Assembly: GCA_017311315.1 (NCBI GenBank)
Contig: CM029664.1
Coordinates: forward strand, 28,450,554 to 28,514,553
Direction: 5' to 3'
Length of the DNA: 64,000 nucleotides
Source: Dendrocalamus latiflorus
Lineage: Eukaryota > Streptophyta > Magnoliopsida > Poales > Poaceae
Shown here piece by piece: positions 45,120 through 55,896 of the stretch. Every line of letters starts with the position of its first letter. Positions within the stretch are counted from its first letter, which is position 1. The notes under the pieces are model-generated. The model saw only the letters and a list, made by a program, of their open reading frames with translations, had not been told where the DNA came from and did not search any database. A program made the position numbers and the translations under genes.

Positions 45120-45640
45120 CCACGCAGTTGGAGTGTCTGCGGAGTAGACGTTCAAACTGGACCGGAATTCGGTGAAAACAGAAGTAGGCAGCCCTTTGGT
45201 GAAGATGTCGGCGTACTAAGATGACGTCGGAACGTGAAGAACATGGACATCACCAAGACCAACTCGTTCCTGGACGAAGTGGAGGTCAATCTCAACATGT
45301 TTGGTGCGCTAATGTTGCACTGGATTTGTTGAGAGATAAACCGCACTGACATTGTCACAGTAGACGAGGGTAGGTCGGCGTAGAGGACAGTGAAGTTCTT
45401 GAAGAAGTTGATGCAACCAACACGCCTCAGCAATAGCATTGGCCATGGCGCGGTACTCAGCCTCCGCACTCGAACGAGAGACAGTGCGTTACCACTTGGA
45501 GGACCAGGAGACGAGATTGTCACCCAGGAACACGACGTAGCCTAAAGTGGACTTGCGCATATCAAGACAACCAGCCCAGTCAGCGTCAGAGTGGACAACC
45601 AAATCCGTAGAGGTTGCTTGGTGAAGAAGTAAGCCGTGGT
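45120..45640 (-). pseudogene. Copia RNase H fragment
   Basis: Read on the minus strand with shifts: DWAGCLDMRKSTLGYVVFLGD, VSRSSAEAEYRAMANA, VYCDNVSAVYLSTNP and YADIFTKGLP. This is the Copia RNase H core and tail, with stops (W to stop near 45490, Y/stop near 45310). It lies directly next to the 3' LTR. Confidence 0.85.
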
Positions 45641-46310
45641 TGATGGTGTCGCCACATCACGGATCCACAACATCTTCCCTAGGATCCCGATCTCACCTGT
45701 CTATTCTCTCCACATCGAACGGCAGGCACCGGTCTCCTCCCCACCTCTCGCCCCTTATTAATCACCCTCTCCCTACTCTAAGAAGCTACACCACCAGTAC
45801 TACTCCACCTCGTTTGTGCACGGCAAGGGTGGGAAGGGGTTCGGCAAGGGCGGCTGAATATTCACTTGAAGCAAGATGGAATGGAAGAAGGCAATTGCAG
45901 GTTTGCACTATTCCAAGTCACCGGCATCAACAGAGGACTTTTTCTTGTTACATCCTAAAAGTGTGGCATTCTGTTGATTTTGGCATAGAAGCTGAAAATA
46001 GTGTTCGTTGCCTTTTGTTTCTGCTACTTGAAAATTTCTCCGCTCCACTTGTTTTAGATTGTAATTTAATGAAGGATGTGTAAGTCTAGCTTACATTAGC
46101 TTGAAGTTTCTTGTAATGTTAAGCATCTATCTGAATTTGTAACTGTGAAGCATATATTTGTAAAATTATAAGTGTCCTCATGTGTTATGCTGTAATGGTG
46201 GATTCTAATCTTAATGGAAATAGAATGTGTCGTTGTGTTTGTTGCTGTATTTGCTTATTTTCAAAGGGTGTAGCTAACATTTCTTAAGGCTTGCCAAAAA
46301 ATAGAAAAAA
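45640..46310. other. Unassigned DNA inside the deleted Copia
   Basis: A C/T-rich stretch (45660-45830) is followed by mRNA-like sequence with a T-rich 3' part. It could be a captured transcript fragment or part of the inserted CACTA-like element. No protein was recognised. Confidence 0.3.
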
Positions 46311-46319
46311 ATTAGATAT

Positions 46320-46815
46320 AGAATAAACTACCATAGACGGTTTTCTGGTATAAACTATGTATGAAGGATTATCACAGACAGCTCGAACCAAAAACCATGT
46401 GTGATACTCACACATCACAAACAATTCTATCTACCAACCGTCTGTGATGAGAAAGTATCACAGATGGTCCTATATACCAACCGTCTATGATACTTGCGTA
46501 TTACAGATGGTCCTATATACCAACCGTCTATGATACTTGCCCATCACAAATAGTTGGTAGCTAGAACCGTCTGTGATGTGTGAGTATCATAGACAGTTTT
46601 TGGTTCGAGCCGTCTGTGATAGTGTTCTTCACAGAAAGTTCTAGTTACAAACTGTCTGTGTTGTATTTATCACAGATGGCTCACAAATCGTCTATGATAA
46701 CCTCCGATTTTCACTGACATATAAATTCAGACAGTTCAAAAACCGTCTGTAATGACAGTTCTGAACCGTCTGTGATGACCCTTTTTGTAATGACAGTTCT
46801 GAATTGTCTATCATG
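46320..46815. repeat. CACTA-like subterminal repeat block
   Basis: About 20 copies of ACCGTCTGTGATGA or its inverse ATCACAGACGGT in both orientations, 20-40 bp apart. This is the usual texture of CACTA transposon subterminal regions in grasses, but the CACTA tips and 3-bp duplication were not found, so the element is incomplete or diverged. Confidence 0.65.
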
Positions 46816-47178
46816 ATCTCGAGGAGTTCGGCGGAGATGGTACCGTAGAGCCACGCAAGAACGAGATAATCAATCCAGACCCAGTCGGCGATGTCGAGGT
46901 GAGCGTCATCAGAGAGCACGTGGTCAAAGAGGCGTACTTGCTGAGGGTGATGAGGAAGAGGTCGTGCCGTTTGTTGTAGTTTGGAGAGACGAGGTCGAAG
47001 ACGATAAGCACGAGGGCCTTGATGTTGAGGGCACCGTATGTCTAGGCATGGAGGGAAGCAACGACGGTGGCCTCGGAGAGGGCCAATATCTGTGCAGCCT
47101 CCTGGTGCACAGCAGCGGCAGCGGCAGCCTCCTGCTCGCGGCGTGTGGCGGCAGCTACACCATCTTCGCCAGCCATGT
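46690..47178 (-). pseudogene. Copia gag fragment
   Basis: It starts MAGEDGVAAATRREQE at 47178 on the minus strand; a stop near 47045 and a shift follow, then FDLVSPNYNKRHDLFLITLSKY, LSDDAHLDIADWVWIDYLVL and AWLYGTISAELLEIMI. These are gag motifs of Copia elements (YxxWR...LGRY, DDDW...WLYGTIS). The 3' end runs into the CACTA-like repeats. Confidence 0.75.
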
Positions 47179-47967
47179 CGGTGGAATTAGCGGAAGGGTA
47201 CAATTGTAGGAGCGATCACTTCTGATACTATGAGAGCGTGGAATATTTGGGGCAATCATGTAATGAATAGAATAAAGAACCAAATATTACATATATAGAC
47301 CATGCCAAGCAGGAGAGGAGGCAAGTGTGAAACCATGCCAATCAGGTGAGAGAGCAAGTGTGAAACCATGCCAAGTGTGAAACAATGCCAGGTAGGTGAG
47401 GGGGCTAGTGTGAAGCTACACCATGCCTTAAGTATGGGCTAGGATCCAAGATGTCTAACATGTTAATCGAGGTGTCTAACAACAAAGATTGAACCTCTAC
47501 TACAATTTGATTCCACCACAAAGCTTTGCAACGCATGCTGAATCCAACTAAAAACTGTTGGGAAGTAGGATCTTAATAAAAATTACAAGTACAGGCCTTT
47601 CAATTGAACCCAAATCTGTTTTCAAAAAGTGATTTTTCATTGCAAAATTCATGGCAGCACGCACAATTTGTTAAGGGAAAAAAAGGAGAAGTGATTGTGA
47701 TCATCATAATGCTTTCGAGAAAGTAACAAACCCACTATCAATGCATGGAATTTTTTGTAGGAATAATCTATTTTTATTTGAAATTACAGAAATATACCCG
47801 CGGAATTTTTTTTACAAAAATAGGCTTCAGTCGCCCAATGGGGGGCGACTAGAGCTAATCGCCCAACCGGGAGGCGACACGTCTGGAATATGGCAACGGT
47901 TAGGCGAATTATTGCTGTCTCCTGAGCATTGGGCGACTGCAGTTTCAGTTGCTGTACGGTTGGGCGA

Positions 47968-47972
47968 CTGGA
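47968..47972 (+). repeat. Target-site duplication (left) of the Gypsy element
   Basis: CTGGA, identical to 59495-59499. Confidence 0.93.
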
Positions 47973-50900
47973 TGTCACATCCCAAAATTTGGCTTTTTTA
48001 AAAATTTAAATTCAAATTAATTATTTTAAGGTAATTGGATTTTACTTGGCTTTTATTTGCCTTTCTGGATTTTCTGGAATTTAAAAACTATTTTAGAACT
48101 TAAAAAGTAATTCAAAATATGAAAATTAAATATCAACAGTAGTTGGCAATAATTTTATTAAATCCAAAATATCTCCAGGAGCTTCTGTGAATTTTTCTGG
48201 AATTTTTGGAGGTATTTTCATATTTTTCTGAGGCCTAAATAATTTTCTAGCCTTTTCTGAAAATCTAAACAAATTCTAAAAATAAAAATATCCCCTCTCC
48301 CTCCAGCCGACGCGTGGACGGCCCAGATCCATCCACGTCGCCGCTCGGCCCATCCAGGCCGCCTCTCCCCTCTCCCTCGCTGCCTCCCGGGCCTGGCCCG
48401 TCAGCCACCCCGCCTTCCTCATCCCTCGGGCCGACATCTGGCCGGTCCGATGCGCGCCGCGTCGCCTGTGCGGGCCATCCAGCCGTCCGCGCCCCGCTCC
48501 TCTCTTCTCTCTGACTCGCGGGCCCCGCCCGTCAGCCGCTCGCGGCCTCGCTCCCACTGCCACCCGGTCCCGCCTGTCAGGCCCGTCGTCCCCGCGGAGC
48601 CGCCCCTTTCCTTTCTTCCTCCCCTCTTTCCTTTCTCGCCGGCCGACCGTACCCGAGCCGAATCCGGCCTTTCCCTCCGTCTTCTCTCCGGTTTTGGAAG
48701 CCCCGGACGCCGCCGCGACCGAATCCCCGATCTCCCGTGCTCCCCTTCCATCGGCGCCCCCTCTTTCCCGTTTCTCCCCTTTTCCTTCCTTTTCCGGCCG
48801 ACACACCGGCGAGCAATCCCGCGCCCGTGTCCCCTCCTCCGCCCCTATAAATACCTCCCTCGGCTTCGCCTCTTCCCGCACCACCTCCCACAGCCTTCCA
48901 CCTTCATTTCCGAGCCCCATAGCACCCCAGCGCCGTGCGCCCTCTCTCCCCGAGCTCCGCCGCACTCCGGCGAGCTTTTGCCGACGCTTCGGTCATCCCC
49001 GGAGCCAGCCACTGCCACCCCGAGCACCCCCGTGCCCGCGCCATCCTCCCCGACGCTTCGGCCATCCCTTCCCGCCGCCGGAGCACCGTCGCCCCGGAGG
49101 ACCCGAGCTGCGCCACCGTCTTCCTCGTCGCAGGCCGCCTCCGCTCGTCCCCGAGCCTCGCCGACCCCTCCGTTGGACCCGCCTCCGCTCCAGGACCGCG
49201 TTTTGGACCTCATCCGCACCCCTCCGACCCTCCCTCGCCGCCGACGACCCTGCCTCCGGCCACCTTCCCCGGCCTCCCCTCCGGCAGGTAACACAAAAGA
49301 ATTGATTGCCCTATATGGGTAGGCAAAGCCTCCCCGCTCACTTGGCTATCACCGCTCGCTCTCCCCTCCCCCGACTCCCTCGGCGCGCGTTCGAGCCCTC
49401 GGCTCCGCACGCTGAGGTTGAGTTTTCGTTATTTATCCGCGACTGACAAGTGGTCCCCACACGTCAGCGGCCGCCGGTCTGCGCTGGCCACTGCCGCCTG
49501 GGCCCCACCCCTCTGTGCTGGACTCTGACAAGTGGGCCCGGAGTCCAGTGGGTCCCATGTGTCAGAGGTCGAATCAGTGGGCTCACTGTCCAGTGGGTCC
49601 CACATGTCAGTGACCGCCAGTGGTTACTGTTCAGTGGGCCCCACCTGTCAGTCCCTCGGAATAAAAATAGAATTTAAAATCTAATATTCCAGTGGGCCCC
49701 ACCTGTCAGAAATTTGGGAATTTCTAGATTTATTCAAATCTGAGATTTTCAAATGAGCATAACTTTCTCATTTTAACTCCAAATCCAGCCATTCAAATTT
49801 CTAAATTCATCTAAAATCGTAATCTATCCAACTATGGCCTTTGTTGAATTTTTGGATTTTATTTGAATTTTCGTTTGTATTTATTTGCTTTGTTTGCTTC
49901 GTCTTTCCTCGCGTAGATTCCAACGTTGTCGACGATCCCTCTTCACAGCAACAAGAAGACCCAGAAACCCTGCAAGAAGGCAAGTCTCCTTTGATCATCT
50001 TGAACCTATGCTTTTGAAATGTTTTTAAAATATTTTAAATTATGTGCATTGCTATTTACATAAGTCTCTAGTTCAAATCTTTAGGAATTAGTTATTCCAA
50101 ATTTGTTATGCCCTCATTTGACATTGATTGCCATGTACATTGTCTTCCTAGAACTTCCTTTGTCTCAATAATGAGATTACTATTAATCTTTGTGAATATT
50201 AGAATGGTAGGTTAATGCTTAGTCATGCTATCTAATAACTTTGGAAGATCTTGAAAATGGGAAATTATGACTGGACCCTTGTGTTTATAAATGTAGTGGT
50301 AATTGGAGTTGCCACTGATCTTTCAAAATAAAATAAAAATGTGAAAGTTGGTTTAGATTAGGGTGGATGGTTGTTTGGATTGGTGCAGGAAGCACGAGAA
50401 CTTGTTAAGTGTATGTTCCACCCTAGTCAATTAAGGACCGACGCTTGTGTTTGTCCAAACTGAGCATTAACCGTACAACCACAAGTCTATATGGGTACGA
50501 CCTAGCTGACTAACTTATTATAGCCTAGTTTAGGTGCCACCAGTGGAAAGTGGGTGCCAGGGATGGACTGGTTATTCACAGTGAGGGACAGGGATTTACT
50601 GTACTCATATGGCGCAAGAGGGGACTTCAGATTGGGCGGATTTAACCCTTCTGCGGTGAAACCTCAGCGGGTGGTATCTAGCTAGATTAGAGTAAGGTAA
50701 AGGCTTTGTGATATTTTATCTGGGTCTCATGCCAAAGGAAGCGTGTTGACTTTCAGGATAATTTATCTCTTGTGGGTAAAGTTGTACAACCTCTGCAGAG
50801 TGTAAAACTATTCGAATAGCCGTGCCCACGGTCAAGGGCGGGCAAGGAATGCATTCACATGGTAGATTTCTGGTTTTGTTTTAAAATCAAAAGTTTTGTA

Positions 50901-51567
50901 TTCCGATGGTGGAGGGAACTCTCGGAAGGGAATCCTGGCGGATGGAGCCAGAGAGGGTGGATGGAACCCGCAGTTTAAAACTTGACCAATGGTAATTGGT
51001 TAGCTAGTGTTGGTAGTTGGAACCTTCACTAGAAAGTTAATTCTGTTAAAACATTTACTTCATTAAAGTGATGCCTTCGAAAATAATCAGTAGTAATTGA
51101 GTTTTCAAATATTGCTTTGTGCAAAAGAACCATATGGCCTTCCTTTGTTAAGCCTTGCATCTATGCATTTTTCCCAAGACTTGCGGAGTACTTTATGTAC
51201 TCACATGCTACACTTAAAAATAAATCTCAGAGGAAGTTGAAGCTCAAGAAGGTGCCTACGACTACTGTTTCGCTTGTGGCTGCGATGGATTCTTCCCGGA
51301 GGACTAGGTCGCGCTTCCCCAGTCAACTGCCTGTGGCATCTTGATGGGTCTACTTTGATTTCACTTTGCTTCCGCTGTGTTTTGATTGTGCGAGGTCTTG
51401 AAACCTCCAATGTAATAATGAGACCTGGTGGTCAGTACTCTTATTTATTGTAATAAATCGTTGATGGTGATGTTTCCCATTCTGTTTGACTGTGTGCACT
51501 AGCTTTGATCTGGGACTAGTGCTGTAATACACAGAGGGTCCGGGTTTGGTAATCCGGGGGCCCGACA
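47973..51567 (+). repeat. 5' LTR of the Gypsy element
   Basis: 3595 bp. The GC-rich block 48290-49420 surrounds the promoter. A second block (49440-49710) has repeated CAGTGGGYCCCACVTGTCAG motifs. The long open frames on both strands of the GC-rich block are compositional and occur again in the 3' LTR. Confidence 0.93.
48845..48853 (+). promoter_or_regulatory. TATA box of the Gypsy 5' LTR
   Basis: CTATAAATA in a GC-rich context; the expected start of transcription is about 30 bp downstream. The same box is in the 3' LTR at 56772-56780. Confidence 0.75.
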
Positions 51568-51571
51568 GAGA

Positions 51572-51584
51572 TGGTATCAGAGCC
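51572..51584 (+). other. Primer-binding site of the Gypsy element
   Basis: TGGTATCAGAGCC, Met-tRNA type, four bases after the 5' LTR. Confidence 0.92.
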
Positions 51585-51773
51585 AATTTGACTGTAGGAC
51601 GTAACCTAGATTAAGAATGGCAAACCATAAGGACTTATATTTATAAAAAGAGTATATTAAAAATGTATAAGCTTCTTTGCTTCTACTCTCTTCCTACTTA
51701 GAATCTCGTTCTTGTCTCCAACTCCATTTGTTAAAAACTTTTTACTAATCTTTTCATTCACTCAACTTTGTAG

Positions 51774-52691
51774 ATGGCTGGTTCATCCTCCGCTGCCCTG
51801 TGGGACTACTACTCACATGGAGAGGATGCTGGAGCATTCGCTAGCCTTCTCCGGCAGCTGATGCAGTGTTTGGAGTACCGTCAGCCGCCCATTTTCAGGG
51901 GTCGAAAGACGCGGATCCTGGATCGAGACTCATGGACGATGGAGGTATTCCTGTATGCACGGGAAGAGGAATTCAACTCCCACACATACCCCATCAAGCA
52001 CCCTCGGTCCCGCTGTTTCGACGCTGTCCAGGACGCAGCACGCCTCGCCATTGACGAGTTGTGCCACCTGCACAAGGATGCTGTACATCAGTCCCCTTTT
52101 TGCTTCTTCATCAACCCCAGGGTAGGACAGAGGTATCCAGATCCCTTCGATATTCCAGCTGACGATCCTAGACTATCACATCAGGTGCAGCTCACCCAGG
52201 CGATGGCAGTCACTTATGCTAGAGCTCAGGAGGAGATTGGACAACTCCGGATGCTTCTCACTTCCAGCTATCAGCACTCCGACACGCTTCGCGCACAGCT
52301 TCTCCGGAGCCAGGCAGCTGAGTTTGAGCTGGGACGTCTCAGAGCCGCAACCGACTACGCGCCGTCTTCACCCGTAGTTGATTACACGCCGTCTTCTCCA
52401 GTACCAGTTGTCATCCCCAACAACCCGGCACCAGCTCGACTTTCAGGACTCCACATCAGACTTACAGCACGCAAGAAGGTGCGACGCCCCAGTCCGCCAC
52501 CTGTCATCACTCTCAAGAAGCGCAAGCCTTCTCGTTCTCATTCTAGGTCGACTGCCTCCAGTCGTAACCGTGCCTCGGCCGAGTGTGACTGTTCACGTCA
52601 CCACGTGAGAGAGCGTCAGGAAGACCCGGAGGAGGATCCAGAAGAGGACCCGGAAGAGGACCCTGAGGAGCACGTCTTTGGAGAGGATTAG
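51774..52691 (+). CDS. Extra upstream ORF ('orf0') of the Gypsy element
   Basis: An uninterrupted 305-residue frame, MAGSSSAALWDYYSHGEDAG to HVFGED, between the primer site and gag. The N-terminal 170 residues look globular (PIFRGRKTRILDRDSW, FDAVQDAARLAIDELCHLH). A possible coiled stretch (AQEEIGQLRMLL...LRAQLLRSQAAEFELGRL) follows at about 150-190. Then come a Pro/Ser-rich linker with two YTPSSP/YAPSSP repeats, a basic Arg/Lys/Ser region and a C-terminal tandem of acidic EDPEEDPE units. I recall that rice RIRE3 and RIRE8 carry an unexplained orf0 in this position; the sequence here is not gag-like. Its function is unknown. That it remains fully open while gag-pol has two stops is noteworthy. 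Confidence 0.75.
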   Translation: MAGSSSAALWDYYSHGEDAGAFASLLRQLMQCLEYRQPPIFRGRKTRILDRDSWTMEVFLYAREEEFNSHTYPIKHPRSRCFDAVQDAARLAIDELCHLHKDAVHQSPFCFFINPRVGQRYPDPFDIPADDPRLSHQVQLTQAMAVTYARAQEEIGQLRMLLTSSYQHSDTLRAQLLRSQAAEFELGRLRAATDYAPSSPVVDYTPSSPVPVVIPNNPAPARLSGLHIRLTARKKVRRPSPPPVITLKKRKPSRSHSRSTASSRNRASAECDCSRHHVRERQEDPEEDPEEDPEEDPEEHVFGED

Positions 52692-52957
52692 TAGTCTTTT
52701 GAGTCCGTAGTACCCAAATAAAATATCCGCATCCTTAGAACGCTTATTGTTATGTTTTGGTGTGCTAGATGGACTGTACCATGCCTATGAGCACTTGTGG
52801 TACAGCCATCCTTGGAGTTATCTTGATTTTAATAAAAGTTTTCCCCTAAGTGGTTGCTGGTTTCTTCTTGAGTGTTGGCTTGGGATGTGAATTAGTTCCC
52901 CTAATCTCTTACCTTTGCTAGTTCCCTCTTACCTTCTGCTAACCTAAACCACTTCAG

Positions 52958-55885
52958 ATGGTGAACACGAGGAGCAACCCTGGCAACAGCCGTGACGCCA
53001 ACAATCAGCCAGAGAACAACATTCCACCACCTCCTGCTCAGGCCCCCAACATGGAACAGATGATGGCCATGCAACTTCAGCTTCTTCAAGCTTTAGCACA
53101 AAATCAAGTGCAGCCAGCCCAGCATGCACCCAACCAGGCACCCCAGTCTAAGTTGGGAGAATTCATGAGGACAAGGCCTCCCACTTTTGCTGGATCAGTG
53201 GATCCCCTGGAGGCAGATGATTGGATCAAGGATGTGGAAAGAAAATTGGTCCTAGCTCAGTGCAACGATAATGAGAAGGTGCTGTATGCTGCCCACCAGC
53301 TCAAGGGAATCGCTGCTAACTGGTGGGATAACTACCGCACCGCCCATCAAAATGCACAAGCCATCACTTGGGATGAGTTTGTTGAAGCTTTCCGCACTGC
53401 CCATATCCCTACTGGGATAATGGAAATGAAGAAAAGAGAATTCTACCAACTGCAGCAGGGAAACCTCAGTGTTTCCGAATACCTGAACAAGTTCACCCAA
53501 CTGTCCAGGTATGCATCTGAAGAGGTCACATCAGAGGCGACCAAGATTTGGAGGTTCACACAGGGACTTGACCCCAACCTCAAGGTGCAGCTGGTGTCCA
53601 ATGATTTCCCGACCTTCTAGCACCTAGTGAACAAGGCCTTTGTCCAAGAAGATGCTCAGCGTCAGCTATACGAAACTCGGAAGAGGAAGTTTCAAGCCCA
53701 GCAAGGAGCAAGCAGCTCTCGATTCCGCCCCAACGCGCCTCACTTTCACAAACCTTCAGAGTCAAGCATACCAAGGACTCCCTTCTCAGGACCTCGCCCA
53801 AATCCACAAACTCCCCGGGCAAGCAACGGTGGCCAACCCCAGCAGAACAAGACTTCAGCAGCAGGAGTGCAGTGTTTTAACTGCAAGAACATGGGGCACT
53901 ATGCCAGCAACTGTCCCCAGAAACGCCCAGCAATGACCCCAGTTCGTTTCAATTTAGGGACTACACCAGTACGAGCTCCAAATGCAGGACTAGGTTGTGT
54001 ACTGATGCAAGAAAGAAAGGTAGTAGCATATGCCTCAAGGCAGCTGCGACCCCATGAAGGAAATTACCCAACTCACGATTTAGAGCTTGCTGCCGTAGTG
54101 CATGCACTGAAAATATGGAGGCATTACTTGATTGGTAACCGCTGCGAGATTTACACGGATCACAAAAGCCTGAAGTACATATTTACTCAACCCGATCTTA
54201 ACATGAGGCAAAGGAGATGGCTTGAGTTAATAAAGGATTATGATATTGGAATACATTATCACCCAGGAAAGGCTAATGTGGTAGCGGATGCCTAGAGCAG
54301 AAAGAGTTATTGTGCCAAGCTGTGGATTAAGGACAGTATGCCTGCCCTTCAAGAAGAATTTAAGCGGCTCAACTTGGAAGTGGTAGAGGAAGGGTTCCTG
54401 GCAACTCTAGAGGTTCAACCCACGCTACAGGACCAAATCAAGGCAGCTCAAGTAGAGGATAAGTACGTTAAGGAAATCAAAGAAAACATGAAGAAAGGGA
54501 AGGCACCAGAATTTTCAGAGGATGAAGAAGGTACCCTGTGGTTTGGGAAAAGAATTATGGTACCCGAAAAGAAAGAGATAAAGGAGTTAATCCTAAAGGA
54601 AGCTCATGAATCTGGATACTCAATTCACCTCGGAAGTACCAAGATGTACCAAGATCTCAAGGAAAGATATTGGTGGTCAAGTATGAAACGAGAAATTGCA
54701 GAATATGTAGCTTTGTGCGATGTGTGCCAACGAATTAAAGCGGAGCATCAGAGACCCGCTGGGCTCCTACAACCTTTGCAGATACCTGAGTGCAAATGGG
54801 AAGAAATTGGTATGGATTTTATAACTGGATTGCCAAGAACCAAAACAGGGCACGATTCAATTTGGGTTATAGTGGATCGTTTGACAAAAGTCGCCCATTT
54901 CATTCCAGTAAAGACCACATACTCCGGGGATAGACTTGCAGAGTTGTACATGTCAAGAATTGTGTGCTTGCATGGGATCCCAAAGAAGATTGTGTCAGAT
55001 CGAGGAACCCAGTTCACCTCGAGATTTTGGCAAAAGCTACATGAACTTTTGGGCACAAACTTAAACTTCAGTACAGCTTATCATCCACAGACAGATGGTC
55101 AAACAGAAAGAGTAAATCAAATCCTGGAAGACATGTTGAGAGCTTGTGTACTGGCAAACAAGAATAGTTGGGATCAGAGTTTGCCCTATGCAGAGTTCTC
55201 CTACAACAATAGTTATCAATCCAGTTTGCAAATGTCTCCGTTCGAAGCCCTATATGGCAGAAAGTGTAGGACTCCATTGTATTGGAAGGAAACAGGAGAA
55301 GGACAAGTGTTTGGACCAGATGTGTTGAAGCAAGCAGAAGAACAAGTTCGTCTAATCCAGGACAGATTAAAAACAGCACAAACCAGACAGAAGAGCTATG
55401 CGGATAATCGACGTAGAAGCTTAGAATTTGTATCTGGGGATCATGTTTATTTGAAGGTGTCACCTCTCAAAGGAATGAGACGTTTTGGAGTCAGTGGAAA
55501 GCTAGTTCCCAGATTCATTGGACCCTTTCCTGTGGTGGCGAAACGAGGAGAAGTTGCTTACCAGTTGGAGCTTCCACCACAACTGTCAAAGGTGCATGAC
55601 GTCTTCCATGTGTCTCAGCTAAGAAAGTGTCTCAGAGTTCCAGAAGAGCAGATGCCTCTAGATGAAATAAACGTAAAGGAGGACCTCACCTATCCAGAGT
55701 ATCCAGTCAAGATATTGGAGGAAGCGGAGCGCCGTACGCGCAGCAAGGTTATCAAGTTCTGTAAAGTGCAGTGGAGCAACCATTCAGAATCGAAAGCGAC
55801 TTGGGAACGTGAAGAGGATCTAAAAGAAGAGTTTCCCGACCTTTTTCCCAGTCCGTCCGAATCTCGAGGTCGAGATTCTTTCTAA
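52958..55885 (+). pseudogene. Gypsy gag fused in frame to RNase H, integrase and chromodomain
   Basis: Starts MVNTRSNPGNSRDANNQPEN. The gag core is retrotrans_gag-like (FAGSVDPLEADDWI, LKGIAANWWDNY), with knuckle CFNCKNMGHYASNC at 53873. At about 53960-53995 the reading passes directly to the RNase H strand GLGCVLMQERKVVAYASRQL: protease, the whole RT and the first RNase H Asp are missing, but the frame is kept. Integrase follows with HHCC (H, H, C, C in 54605-54730), DDE residues (MDFITGLP, VSDRGTQF, and the E in QILEDML). A chromodomain (YPVKILEEAERRTRSKVIKF, TWEREEDLKEEFPDLF) ends at 55885. Two TAG codons interrupt it at 53618 (FQHL-type Gln codon) and 54293 (ADALSRK-type Leu codon). All pieces lie in one frame. 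Confidence 0.93.
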
Positions 55886-55896
55886 GGGGGGTAGGT
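55883..55896 (+). other. Polypurine tract of the Gypsy element
   Basis: AAGGGGGGTAGGT just before the 3' LTR, overlapping the end of the polyprotein frame. Confidence 0.8.

Larger units (their letters stand above)
44939..47481 (-). mobile_element. Internally deleted Copia element
   Basis: It is flanked by a perfect 5-bp duplication ACAAA (44934-44938 and 47482-47486). On the minus strand the 5' LTR is 47481-47231 and the 3' LTR 45116-44939. Both contain the phrases 'gtggaatatttgg', 'taatgaatagaat', 'catgccttaagtatgggc' and end TCTAACA on the plus strand. The 5' LTR has an extra 20-bp-scale duplication at its outer end. A primer-like TAGTATCAGAAGTG adjoins the 5' LTR. Gag (about 47178-46690) and RNase H (about 45640-45120) remain; protease, integrase and RT are missing. 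A CACTA-like repeat block sits between them. Confidence 0.85.

Noticed and set aside
48450..49322. Long open frames (up to 290 residues) on both strands, repeated at 56376-57249
   Set aside because: They lie in the GC-rich part of both LTRs, overlap on both strands, are Pro/Ser/Arg-rich without domains, and straddle the LTR promoter; compositional artefacts.
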